This document shows, in pieces, positions 28,348-37,716 of a stretch of DNA of 64,000 nucleotides. How positions within the stretch are numbered: the stretch's first letter is position 1; every line of letters starts with the position of its first letter. The translations under genes and the position numbers were made by a program. The stretch is taken from positions 1-64,000 of the forward strand of contig JAAYKH010000021.1 in assembly GCA_012522475.1 (NCBI GenBank). Direction: 5' to 3'. The notes below the pieces were generated by a model. The model saw only the letters and a program-made list of their open reading frames with translations. It was not told where the DNA came from and searched no databases. The stretch is from Chloroflexota bacterium. GTDB lineage: Bacteria > Chloroflexota > Anaerolineae > Anaerolineales > Anaerolineaceae.

Positions 28348-29502
28348 TTAATAAGCCTCGTCCAAAATTGAGCGTAAAAAGCTTTCATCCAGCTTGACGG
28401 GATTCTTCTGCATACTCGAAGAAACCTTTGATTTTTCAATGATCAAGCTGAAGTCATCGCGGTGAATGCCCAGGCTCCTCAATCTCGGGATGTCAAGCGA
28501 TTCTGCCAGCTCTTTTATCCAGTTGACACCATCATCTACGTTTGCGTGCGAGTTGCCAGTCACCCACCTGGCAATGTTTTGATAGCGGGTTTCAGTTTCA
28601 CTTCGTCCCGCCAGGTTGTGCAGGGCAATCATATTGTATTTAATCACATGAGGCAAAAGACAGGCGCAGATCACCCCATGCGGGGCATTAAACATCCCCC
28701 CAATCGGGCCGGCAAATCCATGTACAGCGCCAAGGCCGCCGTTTGCCAATGCCAGCCCTCCAAATAAGCTGGTTAAACACATATCACGGCGCGCTTGCCG
28801 ATCCTGACCGTCATGATAAGCCTTCAATAACGACCTGGCACCACGTTTAATGCCTTCACTGGAAATAATGTCCGTCATCGGGTTTGCGTGTGTAGAAACA
28901 TAACCTTCAATCACCTGGGTGAACGCGTCCATCCCTGTGCTGGCTGTCACTGCCGGCGGCATTGTGTAGGTCAATTCGGGGTCAACAAGCGCTATGGAGG
29001 GGATCATCTTACGGCCCCGCATCGAGACTTTAACCCGATGTTTCGGAGAGGTGATCACAGCATTACGGGTAACTTCTGTGCCGGTGCCAGCCGTGGTGGG
29101 AATGGCAATGAGCGGGGCTGCCAGGTGGGTGATTTCCCTGCCCAACCCAACCACTTCCAGGTAATCCGTTAGCTCGCCAGGATTCGTCAACATGGCGGCA
29201 ATCGCTTTCGCCGTATCCAGCACTGACCCACCACCAAATCCAATCACCAGCTCACAACGATTCTGTTTTGCCAGCTCAATGCCGGACAAAACTGTTTGAA
29301 TTTCTGGCTCCGATTCCACTCGAAACACTGCACTGGTTATTCCCGCCGCTTCCAGTAGATACACCAAAAGGTCAACTGGAACTGAGCCACCCCCAGTGAC
29401 GATTAATGCACATTCACCAAATTCACTGGTAATATCTCCCACGCGGGAAAGCACACCCTCACCAAAAATAATTTGGTTAGCTGACGAAAATTCAAACCGC
29501 AT
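28348..29502 (-). CDS. Iron-containing alcohol dehydrogenase
   Basis: A 384-residue group III dehydrogenase. The NAD motif is VIGFGGGSVLDTAKAIA (about 86-102). TTAGTGTEVTRNAVI and the metal-ligand region GAVHGFAGPIGGMFNAPHG are clear. It should interconvert an alcohol and an aldehyde or a related compound; the substrate cannot be read from sequence. It starts two bases after the ABM-domain gene, so the pair is an operon. Confidence 0.88.
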   Translation of the reverse strand: MRFEFSSANQIIFGEGVLSRVGDITSEFGECALIVTGGGSVPVDLLVYLLEAAGITSAVFRVESEPEIQTVLSGIELAKQNRCELVIGFGGGSVLDTAKAIAAMLTNPGELTDYLEVVGLGREITHLAAPLIAIPTTAGTGTEVTRNAVITSPKHRVKVSMRGRKMIPSIALVDPELTYTMPPAVTASTGMDAFTQVIEGYVSTHANPMTDIISSEGIKRGARSLLKAYHDGQDRQARRDMCLTSLFGGLALANGGLGAVHGFAGPIGGMFNAPHGVICACLLPHVIKYNMIALHNLAGRSETETRYQNIARWVTGNSHANVDDGVNWIKELAESLDIPRLRSLGIHRDDFSLIIEKSKVSSSMQKNPVKLDESFLRSILDEAY

Positions 29503-29504
29503 CG

Positions 29505-29813
29505 TTAATCCCAGTCTATCTCGCCTGGAAAGACAGCCTCATAAACAATCTTTGTCCTGGGAATGGCCATCATACCTTCGGCCGTGTCGCGCCATCGCTG
29601 ATAATGTGCTGTTTCTTTATGTCGCATCGAATCATCCTTAGTACGGTAGACTTCCACAAGCACAAAGGATTCTGGCTTTCCTTCTTCTTGTAGAACATCA
29701 AAACGGGCGATGCCCGGTTCTTCAAGGCTGGCTTTTGCATTGATGCGGGTTGCTTCTTTAAATTGTTCAATATCGTCGGGTTTAACTTGAATAAATACGT
29801 GAACGATATACAT
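29505..29813 (-). CDS. Antibiotic biosynthesis monooxygenase (ABM) domain protein
   Basis: A 102-residue single-domain ferredoxin-like protein. Typical features are IVHVFIQVKPDDIEQF at the start, the ARFDVLQEEG strand and an HxxTxHYQRW-like segment (HKETAHYQRW). GGAGGT lies six bases before the ATG. LsrG-like members process small carbonyl compounds. Coupling with an iron-dependent dehydrogenase suggests a shared small-molecule pathway, which is inference. Confidence 0.8.
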   Translation of the reverse strand: MYIVHVFIQVKPDDIEQFKEATRINAKASLEEPGIARFDVLQEEGKPESFVLVEVYRTKDDSMRHKETAHYQRWRDTAEGMMAIPRTKIVYEAVFPGEIDWD

Positions 29814-30007
29814 TTACAACCTCCTCTTACGGGTCAGATTCTTTAATATTCAGAGTATACTATGTTTCGATTTAACAACAGAGAAGAGCATAAACACAAC
29901 CCAAATCAACACTGGCAATATTTCAATTCTTCATTCGCACATATTTACGAGCTTTTGAACTGGCTTTTCTGAGTAATCAGCTTTATAACGCCGGCTTGAA
30001 CGCTTAG

Positions 30008-30169
30008 CCTATCCTTGTTAACCAAACCAGAATTCATGCAAGGGAAATTAATTTTACACATCCACCCACTGGTGAATGGACAAAGTTAACTGCACCCTAT
30101 CATAATGATTTTCGTGACGCTTATTTACAACTCAGGTCGGCCAAAGCTCAGCATGCAGGGATTTTATAG
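30008..30169 (+). pseudogene. Remnant of an RluA-family pseudouridine synthase (C-terminus only)
   Basis: The plus-strand frame after TAG 30005-30007 reads TRIHAREINFTHPPTGEW, then LTAPYHNDFRDAYLQLR. This matches the conserved RluA/RluD C-terminus, where HA, a strand, FxHPxTGE, then AP and DF precede the final LR. The rest of the gene is missing: there is no start, and the catalytic Asp region is absent upstream. The stop at 30169 lies inside the opposite-strand radC 3' end. It fills most of the gap between the ABM gene and radC; the remaining part (29814-30007) shows only a spurious 36-codon frame. Confidence 0.55.
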
Positions 30170-30839
30170 AAACAAACCCTTTGGCACCAATCACCACATG
30201 ATCTAAAATTGGTAATTCCAGCATTTTTCCTGCCTCAATCAGCGTACGGGTCAGGTAAATATCCTCTGGGCTGGGGGCAGGGTCGCCACTGGGATGATTA
30301 TGGACAAGGAGCAGAGAAGCGGCGTTATGCCGAATCCCAGCTTTGTAAATTTCTGCCGGGCGCACTGTAGATGCGTTCAATGAGCCGCGATAAAGCTGCT
30401 CCGTCCGGATATGTCGATTGCGGGTATCCAGCAGCAGCACCCACAATTCTTCTTGTTCAAGGTGCGCCATTTTATACTGTACCAGGTCCGCCGCGTCCTG
30501 AGGACTGGTAATTAACACCCGGTCCTCGGGTTGTTTCCTGGCGATGCGAGCACCCAGCTCGATAGCTGCTTTAATTTGCGCGGCCTTTGCCGGGCCAACG
30601 CCATCAATTTGACATAATTCAGTAAAGGTTGCCTTTTTTAATCCTTCCAGTCCCTCAAAACGATACAACAACTGCTGACCTATTTGAACTGCACTTGCAC
30701 CCTGCATCCCAACCCGCAGGAGGATTGCCAGCAGTTCCGCGTCATTGAGTACGTGAGCGCCCTGCTGTTCTAAACGCTCTCGCGGTCGTTGAGACTGTTC
30801 GATATCCTTGATGCGGTAACCAATTTTGTCATCAGCCAT
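30132..30839 (-). CDS. radC: RadC family JAB-domain protein
   Basis: A 235-residue protein with the helix-hairpin-helix-like front (LCQIDGVGPAKAAQIKAAIELG) and a C-terminal JAMM metal site, VHNHPSGDPAPSPED, all ligands present. The original DNA-repair role is doubtful, and the biochemical function is not established. AAAGG lies upstream of ATG 30839. Its last 38 bases overlap the antisense RluA remnant, so the deletion junction lies very near its end. Confidence 0.9.
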   Translation of the reverse strand: MADDKIGYRIKDIEQSQRPRERLEQQGAHVLNDAELLAILLRVGMQGASAVQIGQQLLYRFEGLEGLKKATFTELCQIDGVGPAKAAQIKAAIELGARIARKQPEDRVLITSPQDAADLVQYKMAHLEQEELWVLLLDTRNRHIRTEQLYRGSLNASTVRPAEIYKAGIRHNAASLLLVHNHPSGDPAPSPEDIYLTRTLIEAGKMLELPILDHVVIGAKGFVSIKSLHAELWPT

Positions 30840-30950
30840 GGCATGCCTTTTCTGGGTTATCTAAGTATGATCAATAAACGAAGTCAGATTTTAAATTTCG
30901 ATTGTAAACGATGTTTTTTATAGTCTCCTGTAAATGCTATAAGCGCATCG

Positions 30951-30959
30951 TGTTATAAT
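30951..30959 (+). promoter_or_regulatory. Extended -10 promoter for the STAS operon
   Basis: TGTTATAAT, 31 bases before the STAS gene ATG. The -10 hexamer is perfect and carries the TGN extension. Confidence 0.55.
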
Positions 30960-30990
30960 TTACAAAATAAAACACAAAAAAAGATAAGTT

Positions 30991-31341
30991 ATGAAATTGA
31001 TTGTAAACGAACATCACCATTGTGATCTGATCGAAATTGTCGGGAGGATCGATAGTTATTCCGCGCCTCAAATAGAAACCGTGCTTGATGATCTGATAAG
31101 TGATGACCATTATAATATTATCGTAGATTTGCAAAATGTGAATTTTATCTCCAGTTCCGGTATGCTTACCTTTGTGAAAATACAGCGCAAATTTAAACAA
31201 CAAAACAAGGGGGAGGTCATTTTTATACGTGTTCCGGGATTGATTTATCGAAGTTTTGAAATAGCTGGCTTCAATACCATCTTTAAATTTTTTGATGCTT
31301 TTGAGACCGCACAAGCTAATTTCTCGAGTCCTGAAGAATGA
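30991..31341 (+). CDS. STAS-domain anti-sigma factor antagonist
   Basis: A 116-residue single STAS domain. The phosphorylation loop is DLQNVNFISSSGMLTFVKI; the Ser in SSG (about residue 55) is the usual kinase target. It would bind the RsbW-like kinase encoded next and release that protein's client when unphosphorylated (partner switching). It overlaps the kinase gene by 4 bases (ATGA). Confidence 0.87.
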   Translation: MKLIVNEHHHCDLIEIVGRIDSYSAPQIETVLDDLISDDHYNIIVDLQNVNFISSSGMLTFVKIQRKFKQQNKGEVIFIRVPGLIYRSFEIAGFNTIFKFFDAFETAQANFSSPEE

Positions 31342-31751
31342 AAACCAAAACATATCCGGCTAACTATAAAAACCTGGCAACCATCAGCCAGTTCATTGTA
31401 GAACAAGCAAAAGGTGCAGGGTTTTCAGAAAGCGAAATCTACGCCATCCAAACAGCGGTTGACGAAGCCTGTTCAAATATCATCGATCATGCATATGGCG
31501 GTGAGAACCTTGGCAAAATCAAAATAAAAATCAAGATTTTTAACAACATAATTCAAATCATTCTTATCGACCAGGGTGAATCATTTAATCTGGAAGATAT
31601 CCCAGAACCGGATATCACCTCGCCGCTTGAGATCAGGAAAGAACGGGGGTTAGGTGTTTTCTTCATGCGCAATCTTATGGATAAAGTCATGTATAAACAT
31701 TCCTCTGGAGAAGGAAATATCCTGACCATGGAGAAGCACAAAGGAGAATAA
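31338..31751 (+). CDS. RsbW-like serine kinase / anti-sigma factor (HATPase_c)
   Basis: A 137-residue GHKL ATPase domain without a histidine-kinase dimerisation part. The N box is AVDEACSNIIDHAYGG, G1 is LIDQGESFN and G2 is ERGLGVFFMRN. It probably phosphorylates the STAS protein encoded just before and binds an unknown client. No sigma factor gene lies nearby. It is followed after 2 bases by the GAF-SpoIIE phosphatase. Confidence 0.88.
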   Translation: MKTKTYPANYKNLATISQFIVEQAKGAGFSESEIYAIQTAVDEACSNIIDHAYGGENLGKIKIKIKIFNNIIQIILIDQGESFNLEDIPEPDITSPLEIRKERGLGVFFMRNLMDKVMYKHSSGEGNILTMEKHKGE

Positions 31752-31753
31752 CC

Positions 31754-34700
31754 ATGGGCTCCACTAACGCATCCATGGTTTTTCCTGAATTTATATCCCA
31801 GCCACTGCACCTCTTTATTGAGCATTTGGCTTCGTTAAGCGACTATTCTGAACAAAAAACCTATTTTGAGGGGTATCTTCATGAGCATTTTAGGGCTACA
31901 GCGTTTCTCTGGTTAAATTCACCTCACAAATCAATCGCTTCAAGCACAGGGGGCATCCAGCTTCCTTTTGATCCGCATGCTCTTTCAGTGAAAGAAATTG
32001 CCGGCACCTCATGGGTTCATACCTGTGAAACGGGAGAGACCTTCTGGGCGGCCTTTCCCCTCGCCTATGGGCGTGAAAACTTTGGGAAGCTATTTTTATC
32101 GCGAGATTTCCCATTCACAGACCAGGAAATTTCCACACTCAATCAGCTTTGTACCGTTGCAGGGCTGTCAATATTCACGACTTTACAGGTTCAACTTCAC
32201 CACTGGCATCAGAAGCAGCTCAATTTGGTCCGGTCAGTCACAATGAGGATTTCACAGATTACCGATCTAACGCAATTAACCCGTGAATTATCCAGGTTGA
32301 TCCAAGAAACTTTTAATTATTATTACGTTGCCATATTCCTCATTCATGATCAATCTGGCAAACTTCACTTCAAAGCCAGCGCTGGACCCGATGAAAGCAA
32401 ACGGCCTGAATTTGAGCATGACGACCATCCTGGGTTTGAACTCGGTGAACACATGATTGGTTATGTCGCTCAAACGGGCTACGAACTGGTGGCAAATGAC
32501 GTCACTCAAGAATCACGTTATCACTCTGTAGATTCTCTGGATGCAACTAAAGCTGAGGTTGTCCTTCCGCTGAAAGTGGAAACCCGCGTTTTCGGGGTTC
32601 TTGATATTCAAGCAAATACCAAAAATGCATTTGACAACGAAGATTTATTGGTTTTGCGAGCACTGGCAGACAATATCGCCATCGCGATTGAAGGTGCACA
32701 CCTTTACCAGTCAGCGCAGAAAAAGGCAGAGCAGTTTGCCATTGTCGCAGATGTTAGCCGGGCCATTACGCACATCCTCGATATCGATGAACTCCTTCAA
32801 AAGATCGTTGACCTGATTCACGATCGATTTCTTTATCCGTATGTGCATCTTTACACGATTGATCATGTTCGAAACCAAATCTCTTTCAAAGCTGGCAGCG
32901 GTGATAGAATGAAGCTCTACGAAAAAGCAAAGGTCTCTTTTAATTTAAACTCAGACAAAGGTATCTTGTCCTGGGTTGTACAGCATGCTCAAACAATGCG
33001 AGTTGCAGATGTAAAACAAGAGCCCTTGTTTCTTCAAGCACCTATAATTTCTTCAATCGAAGGTTCGGAAATGGTCGTTCCCCTGTCCTTTGGAGGGCAG
33101 GTGTTGGGTGTTTTAGATCTTCAAAGCGACAAAAAGAATGCCTTTTCTTTTGAAGATCAGCAATTAATGGAAACCTTGGGAGACAGCCTGGCCATCGCCA
33201 TTAGGAATGCCTGGCTTTATCGTTCAGAAAAATGGCGTCGACAAGTCGCCGAAAGTCTGAAAGATGTGGCCGGGTTGTTATCGGGCAATATTGATCTGAT
33301 CAGTGTTTTGACGGTGATTTTAGAAAAATTGCACAGCACCTTGCCCTGTGATGTCGCTGGAATCTGGTTGTTTACCGATGATCAGGGCTCTCTAAACGCC
33401 ATAGAACAACAAGATTTGTATCTGGCCGCCTATAAAACATCGCCTTCACTTACCGATGAAGCTTTGTCACATTTAGTTATTGCGCCGGATAAGTGGACGA
33501 AGGCAATCATAAAACAAAAAGAACCTAAAATCCGCACCAAAGAAGAACCTCTTGGGCCAATTGCAACCCTTTTCGACTTTCCTGTTGATTATTCAGAAAT
33601 TTCTGTACCGTTGATTACCGGGGAAGAGGTAATCGGTTTGTTAACACTGGTTCATCACACACCTAATCGTTACGGCCTTGAGTCAGAAAAGATCACATCA
33701 GCCTTCGCCAGTTATGCAGCCATCGCCATTCAGAACAACCGTCTTTATACCGAGGCGCAGGAACAGGCTTGGGTTTCTACGATTTTATTACAGGTCGCCA
33801 ACGCAATTCAATCTTTGACCGATCTTAATGAATTAACGTCAACCATTGTTCGCTTAACACCCATGATTGTTGGGGTTAGAGGCTGCGGGCTTATCCTCCG
33901 GCCCGCTGAAAGCAAGAACTTTCAACTCTCAGCGATGTATGGCATTATTGATCCTGCAGAGGAGAAAAAGTTCACTGAACCGCTTCCATTATCGACCTCC
34001 CCGATCCTGGAAAGAATGCTGATTGAACAAACCCCAATCCACGTAACCGACCCCCACAAAGACTTTAACATCCCTGAAGAACTTGCCAATCAGTTTGCGA
34101 AAAACACCCTGATCCTCTTTCCACTGATTGCCAGAAACGAAATCCTGGGAGCGTTCCTGATTGCCAATGACCCAGAATCAACGAAAAAAGAATTACCCGG
34201 CGATATTTTTAGTGAGGAACGCAATAAAATCGTTCAGGGGATTATGCAACAAACTGCGATTGCTATTGAGAATATCCGTTTATTCGAAGCCCACCAGGAA
34301 GAAGCTTATATTTCAGCGGTTTTGCTTCAGACAGCTCAGGCAATTGTAAGCAGTGCAGATCTTCAGGATACCCTCGATTCAATGGTCAATATCATACCCT
34401 TTTTAGTGGGGATTGAATCCAGCGTAATTTACCTGTGGGAAAAAAGTGAGAATCGTTTTCTCATCGCCCACGCGGCAGCTCAAAGCGCAGTTGAAACCAA
34501 TGCATTACTGGGATTAACTTTTATGCCAGGCGATTTCCCCATGCTGGATGCAGTTTTCCGCAGCAACCGCCCTATTGTTCATCCGTTCATCGAGGTATCT
34601 CTTCCTCCCGATGACTGGGACCTGGCGCTTCCGGATGAGGACCAGATCGATCCGACCCCGATACTGCAAACACACTATCCACTTTTGATGGGTTTCCCCC

Positions 34701-35587
34701 TTTCAGTTAAAGATGAGGTCTTTGGTGTGCTCCTTTCAATGGACGATAATGTTGCCACCAACCGGGAGCGGCGTTTTGAATTGCTGTGGGGAATTGCCCA
34801 ACAGGCATCATTGGCGATCCAGAATGACCGGTTAAATAAAGAAATGCTCGACCGACAACGTATAGAGCGTGAATTTCAACTTGCCAGAGAGATTCAGCAA
34901 ACATTTCTTCCTAACCAGATTCCCGCTTTACCTGGGTGGGAATTAGATGTCCGCTGGGAAACAGCCCGCCAAGTCGGTGGAGACTTTTACGACTTTTTCA
35001 TCCTCCCAGATGGCCGGTTTGCATTTGTGATCGCCGATGTTTCTGACAAAGGTCTGGCTGCGTCATTGTATATGGCAGTTACCCGCACACTTTTACGTGC
35101 CGCCGCCTTAGAAACTGATTCCCCTGCCAAAACCCTGGAGCACGTCAATCACCTGCTTCTGGATAACTCTCAGAACGGTTTGTTTGTAACCGTTTTTTAT
35201 GGCATGCTGAATTTACAGGATGGTCATCTCTCCTATACAAACGCCGGACACAACCCGCCCGTGGTCCTCAGGCAAGATCATAACGATGCAATCTTTCTAA
35301 ACAAAGGCGGGATCGCCTTAGGTGCACTGCCAAGCATTAAACTTCCTCTATACGAAGCAACCCTCAATCCTGGAGATTGTCTTATTCTTTATACAGATGG
35401 CGTTACAGAGGCTTTCAACCTCCAGGAGCAGATGTATGGCGATGAGCGTTTCTTACAAGTATTGAAGAGGTTAATTGGCTCAAAAGCTCAGGAAATTTTA
35501 GAAGTGCTTGAAACCGATCTGGACAAATTTCGAGACGGCGCCCCACTCAGTGATGATACGACCTTGCTGGCAATTTGTAGAGTCTGA
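31754..35587 (+). CDS. Six-GAF SpoIIE/PP2C-type serine phosphatase
   Basis: A 1277-residue soluble sensor-phosphatase. It has a degenerate N-terminal GAF-like unit (about 18-140), then five GAF domains at about 156-315, 324-490, 495-670, 671-850 and 850-1020. Units five and six begin with near-identical helices (STILLQVANAIQS and SAVLLQTAQAIVS), a sign of tandem duplication. A short coiled linker (about 1025-1050) leads to the SpoIIE domain, with intact metal motifs QVGGDFYDFF, IADVSDKG, YTDGVTEAF and SDDTTLL. It would dephosphorylate the STAS protein in response to small ligands. No membrane segments are seen. Confidence 0.9.
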   Translation: MGSTNASMVFPEFISQPLHLFIEHLASLSDYSEQKTYFEGYLHEHFRATAFLWLNSPHKSIASSTGGIQLPFDPHALSVKEIAGTSWVHTCETGETFWAAFPLAYGRENFGKLFLSRDFPFTDQEISTLNQLCTVAGLSIFTTLQVQLHHWHQKQLNLVRSVTMRISQITDLTQLTRELSRLIQETFNYYYVAIFLIHDQSGKLHFKASAGPDESKRPEFEHDDHPGFELGEHMIGYVAQTGYELVANDVTQESRYHSVDSLDATKAEVVLPLKVETRVFGVLDIQANTKNAFDNEDLLVLRALADNIAIAIEGAHLYQSAQKKAEQFAIVADVSRAITHILDIDELLQKIVDLIHDRFLYPYVHLYTIDHVRNQISFKAGSGDRMKLYEKAKVSFNLNSDKGILSWVVQHAQTMRVADVKQEPLFLQAPIISSIEGSEMVVPLSFGGQVLGVLDLQSDKKNAFSFEDQQLMETLGDSLAIAIRNAWLYRSEKWRRQVAESLKDVAGLLSGNIDLISVLTVILEKLHSTLPCDVAGIWLFTDDQGSLNAIEQQDLYLAAYKTSPSLTDEALSHLVIAPDKWTKAIIKQKEPKIRTKEEPLGPIATLFDFPVDYSEISVPLITGEEVIGLLTLVHHTPNRYGLESEKITSAFASYAAIAIQNNRLYTEAQEQAWVSTILLQVANAIQSLTDLNELTSTIVRLTPMIVGVRGCGLILRPAESKNFQLSAMYGIIDPAEEKKFTEPLPLSTSPILERMLIEQTPIHVTDPHKDFNIPEELANQFAKNTLILFPLIARNEILGAFLIANDPESTKKELPGDIFSEERNKIVQGIMQQTAIAIENIRLFEAHQEEAYISAVLLQTAQAIVSSADLQDTLDSMVNIIPFLVGIESSVIYLWEKSENRFLIAHAAAQSAVETNALLGLTFMPGDFPMLDAVFRSNRPIVHPFIEVSLPPDDWDLALPDEDQIDPTPILQTHYPLLMGFPLSVKDEVFGVLLSMDDNVATNRERRFELLWGIAQQASLAIQNDRLNKEMLDRQRIEREFQLAREIQQTFLPNQIPALPGWELDVRWETARQVGGDFYDFFILPDGRFAFVIADVSDKGLAASLYMAVTRTLLRAAALETDSPAKTLEHVNHLLLDNSQNGLFVTVFYGMLNLQDGHLSYTNAGHNPPVVLRQDHNDAIFLNKGGIALGALPSIKLPLYEATLNPGDCLILYTDGVTEAFNLQEQMYGDERFLQVLKRLIGSKAQEILEVLETDLDKFRDGAPLSDDTTLLAICRV

Positions 35588-37339
35588 TTACTTGGCAACA
35601 ATTACAGGAACATGGGTACCGCGCAACACCCCATCCACCGTACTGCCTAAAATTATTTCCAACAGTGGCGAAAGGCCATACCCTCCCATAATAATCAAGT
35701 CTGCATTAATTTCTTGAACGACCTGTAAAATAATCGTGTTTATGCGCCGTGTGGGCTTTTTATAAATTTGCTCAACACATTGATTGCCCAGGTATTCTGC
35801 TGCTTCTGTCAGCAGACGCTGTCCATGAGTTTCATCTTTATCTACAACGATTACGGACAATTGTTTGTCGTAACGATTGGCCAAATAAGCAGCAATATAC
35901 AGTGCTTGTTTCCCCTTTGGGCTGCCATCATATGCCAGCAATATGTGGTTCATCTCGCTCAATTCATTACAGACAAAAAGCAACGGGCTCGAACTTCTGC
36001 GAACAAGTTTTCGAATGCCAGATTTAAGCCGCGCAAACAGGTTGGTCGATGGTGGTCGATTCAGCTTGAGAACAACCAGGTCATTTACTTTCGCTCTTTC
36101 GTTAATGGTCTCTGCAATATCTCCCCGCGTAAAAACCAAGTTGCCATGGGTACCATACCCTTTAAGGATTTCAGAAAAGTGCTGGTTAATCTCTTCTTCA
36201 GAAATCGCCGGTCGCATTAAGTCGTAAGGTTTTTTTACAACGAGTCCCCTTACGTCCGCCTCTTCCATCACAGCGATCTTAGCCGCTTGCTCCAGTGCGA
36301 TCCAACTATCAGAACGTCCGCTAATAGCCACAAGAATATCAGGAAATAATCTGTTTTGGTGAAGGTCTTTAATTGTCGTCGGTATATCTGGTGTTGAAAC
36401 ATCCCTCGTCTCGGAAGCCACAAATTTTACAAAGGCGTTTCTAAACCAGTGTTTTATGATATGAAATAATTTCCTGCTATGCTGACGTAAAAGGTCCGAG
36501 GCGGCTTTTTCAGGACGAATGGACCAACCTAATTCCGCTTGAAGATAGGATTGGTGATCAAGAATCCAGATATACAGGTCGGTTTCTGTTCTGTCTGGGA
36601 ATTCTTGTAAGAATTTTTGTCCATGAATAATCTCGATCACAGGCAAATAAACATGGTCGTACCAATGCCAAACCGCTTCTTTCCAGGGGATTTCACGCTG
36701 CAACTCCAAGCCCATGTAATAACGATGCACCCGGATATGCTCCTCAAGAATTGGATATTGCCCAGGGATAGTCAGCCTAAAGCTTACCCCGGGAATAATC
36801 GTATCAATACTTGTGTTCTCAAGGAAATCACTATATTCCGCTTTTAAAATAATATCATCCGGTGAATCATCCGGGGATAAAGGAATACGTGTGTTTATTT
36901 CAGTGACGTAGGCTTCGATTTTTTCAAAACCCATTTGTTTGGCGATCGATACCCGGTGGTTGCCGTCCAGGACAAAGTAAGCTTCACCGATTTTGTAAAC
37001 CATAATTGGCGGCACTCCCATGCTACCAGGCGATATCATGGCAGTCTTAACGTTTGCCCAGCGGTGTTCACTTGAATCGTGAAGCGGTAAAAAGTTGCGA
37101 TCAAAATCCTGATAGCGATTTACACTGCCAACAATTGCGTGTACCGGGATATCTTTAATCCCTTTAGATGAAAGACCGAGGGCATGCATTTTTTGGCTGA
37201 TTTCATCAAAGCGTAGCAAATCTAAGGGTTTTCCAGTTATGGCGGCCCACAGATGCTGCAACCTTGCCTTTGATCGCGCCCGTCTGAAATCCTCTAAAGC
37301 TCTAGAATATTCGGCTTTGTTTTTTCTCTCGGTTAACAT
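35588..37339 (-). CDS. ParB-like / universal stress protein fusion
   Basis: A 583-residue protein. Residues about 62-155 form a ParB/sulfiredoxin-like domain with PPIMVYKIGEAYFVLDGNHR and VSIAKQMGFEKIEAYV. An unassigned alpha-helical region (about 170-330) follows. Then come two UspA domains, about 335-445 and 452-583. The second keeps the nucleotide motif MGGYGLSPLLEIILGST with the usual G-x2-G-x9-G-S spacing. The stop directly abuts the stop of the GAF-phosphatase gene, with no intergenic base. The front domain may bind or hydrolyse nucleotides; no catalytic claim can be made. Confidence 0.75.
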   Translation of the reverse strand: MLTERKNKAEYSRALEDFRRARSKARLQHLWAAITGKPLDLLRFDEISQKMHALGLSSKGIKDIPVHAIVGSVNRYQDFDRNFLPLHDSSEHRWANVKTAMISPGSMGVPPIMVYKIGEAYFVLDGNHRVSIAKQMGFEKIEAYVTEINTRIPLSPDDSPDDIILKAEYSDFLENTSIDTIIPGVSFRLTIPGQYPILEEHIRVHRYYMGLELQREIPWKEAVWHWYDHVYLPVIEIIHGQKFLQEFPDRTETDLYIWILDHQSYLQAELGWSIRPEKAASDLLRQHSRKLFHIIKHWFRNAFVKFVASETRDVSTPDIPTTIKDLHQNRLFPDILVAISGRSDSWIALEQAAKIAVMEEADVRGLVVKKPYDLMRPAISEEEINQHFSEILKGYGTHGNLVFTRGDIAETINERAKVNDLVVLKLNRPPSTNLFARLKSGIRKLVRRSSSPLLFVCNELSEMNHILLAYDGSPKGKQALYIAAYLANRYDKQLSVIVVDKDETHGQRLLTEAAEYLGNQCVEQIYKKPTRRINTIILQVVQEINADLIIMGGYGLSPLLEIILGSTVDGVLRGTHVPVIVAK

Positions 37340-37647
37340 TTAGCTCCTGCTAGTAAGTGTTCGATGAAGCATAAAAAAATAATTGGCCAACACTAACAGT
37401 TTATCTTACCGAGTAATGATTGCCTTGACAATCATTACTGGAAAAAACACCTTAATTGAATACGTATTTAATCTCATTGATTAGTTTTTACTGAAGCAGT
37501 ATACGCATAACAATTTTCAAAGTTCAACGCGGTCACCCACAAATCATAACGATAAGAAGCGCATTGGAGAGGGTGGCAAACCTTAAGCTAAACCAAAAAT
37601 AAGCCGGCTTTTGCTTGTACAGTATATTTTACCTGTAACATTCATGC
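37340..37647. other. Divergent intergenic region with a long perfect palindrome
   Basis: Between the ParB/USP gene and the pfkB operon. It contains an 11-bp perfect inverted repeat AGTAATGATTG-CCTTGA-CAATCATTACT at 37412-37439. Neither side is followed by a T run, so it is not an ordinary terminator. It may be an operator. Nothing coding was seen. Confidence 0.55.
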
Positions 37648-37653
37648 TATAAT
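37645..37653 (+). promoter_or_regulatory. Extended -10 promoter for the pfkB-parAB operon
   Basis: TGCTATAAT: perfect -10 hexamer at 37648-37653 with TG extension, about 64 bases before pfkB. The -35 region is weak. Confidence 0.5.
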
Positions 37654-37716
37654 TTGAAGAACAAAATACAAAACGCTGGGTGATGACTTTGATGGACTTA
37701 TTAAACCAACAACGGG

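Noticed and set aside
29861-29971. A 36-codon plus-strand frame in the gap before radC
   Set aside because: No ribosome site, no known family, and low-complexity His/Asn-rich start; likely chance.
35768-36220. A 150-codon plus-strand frame opposite the ParB/USP gene
   Set aside because: Antisense to the UspA domains with no protein-like motif.
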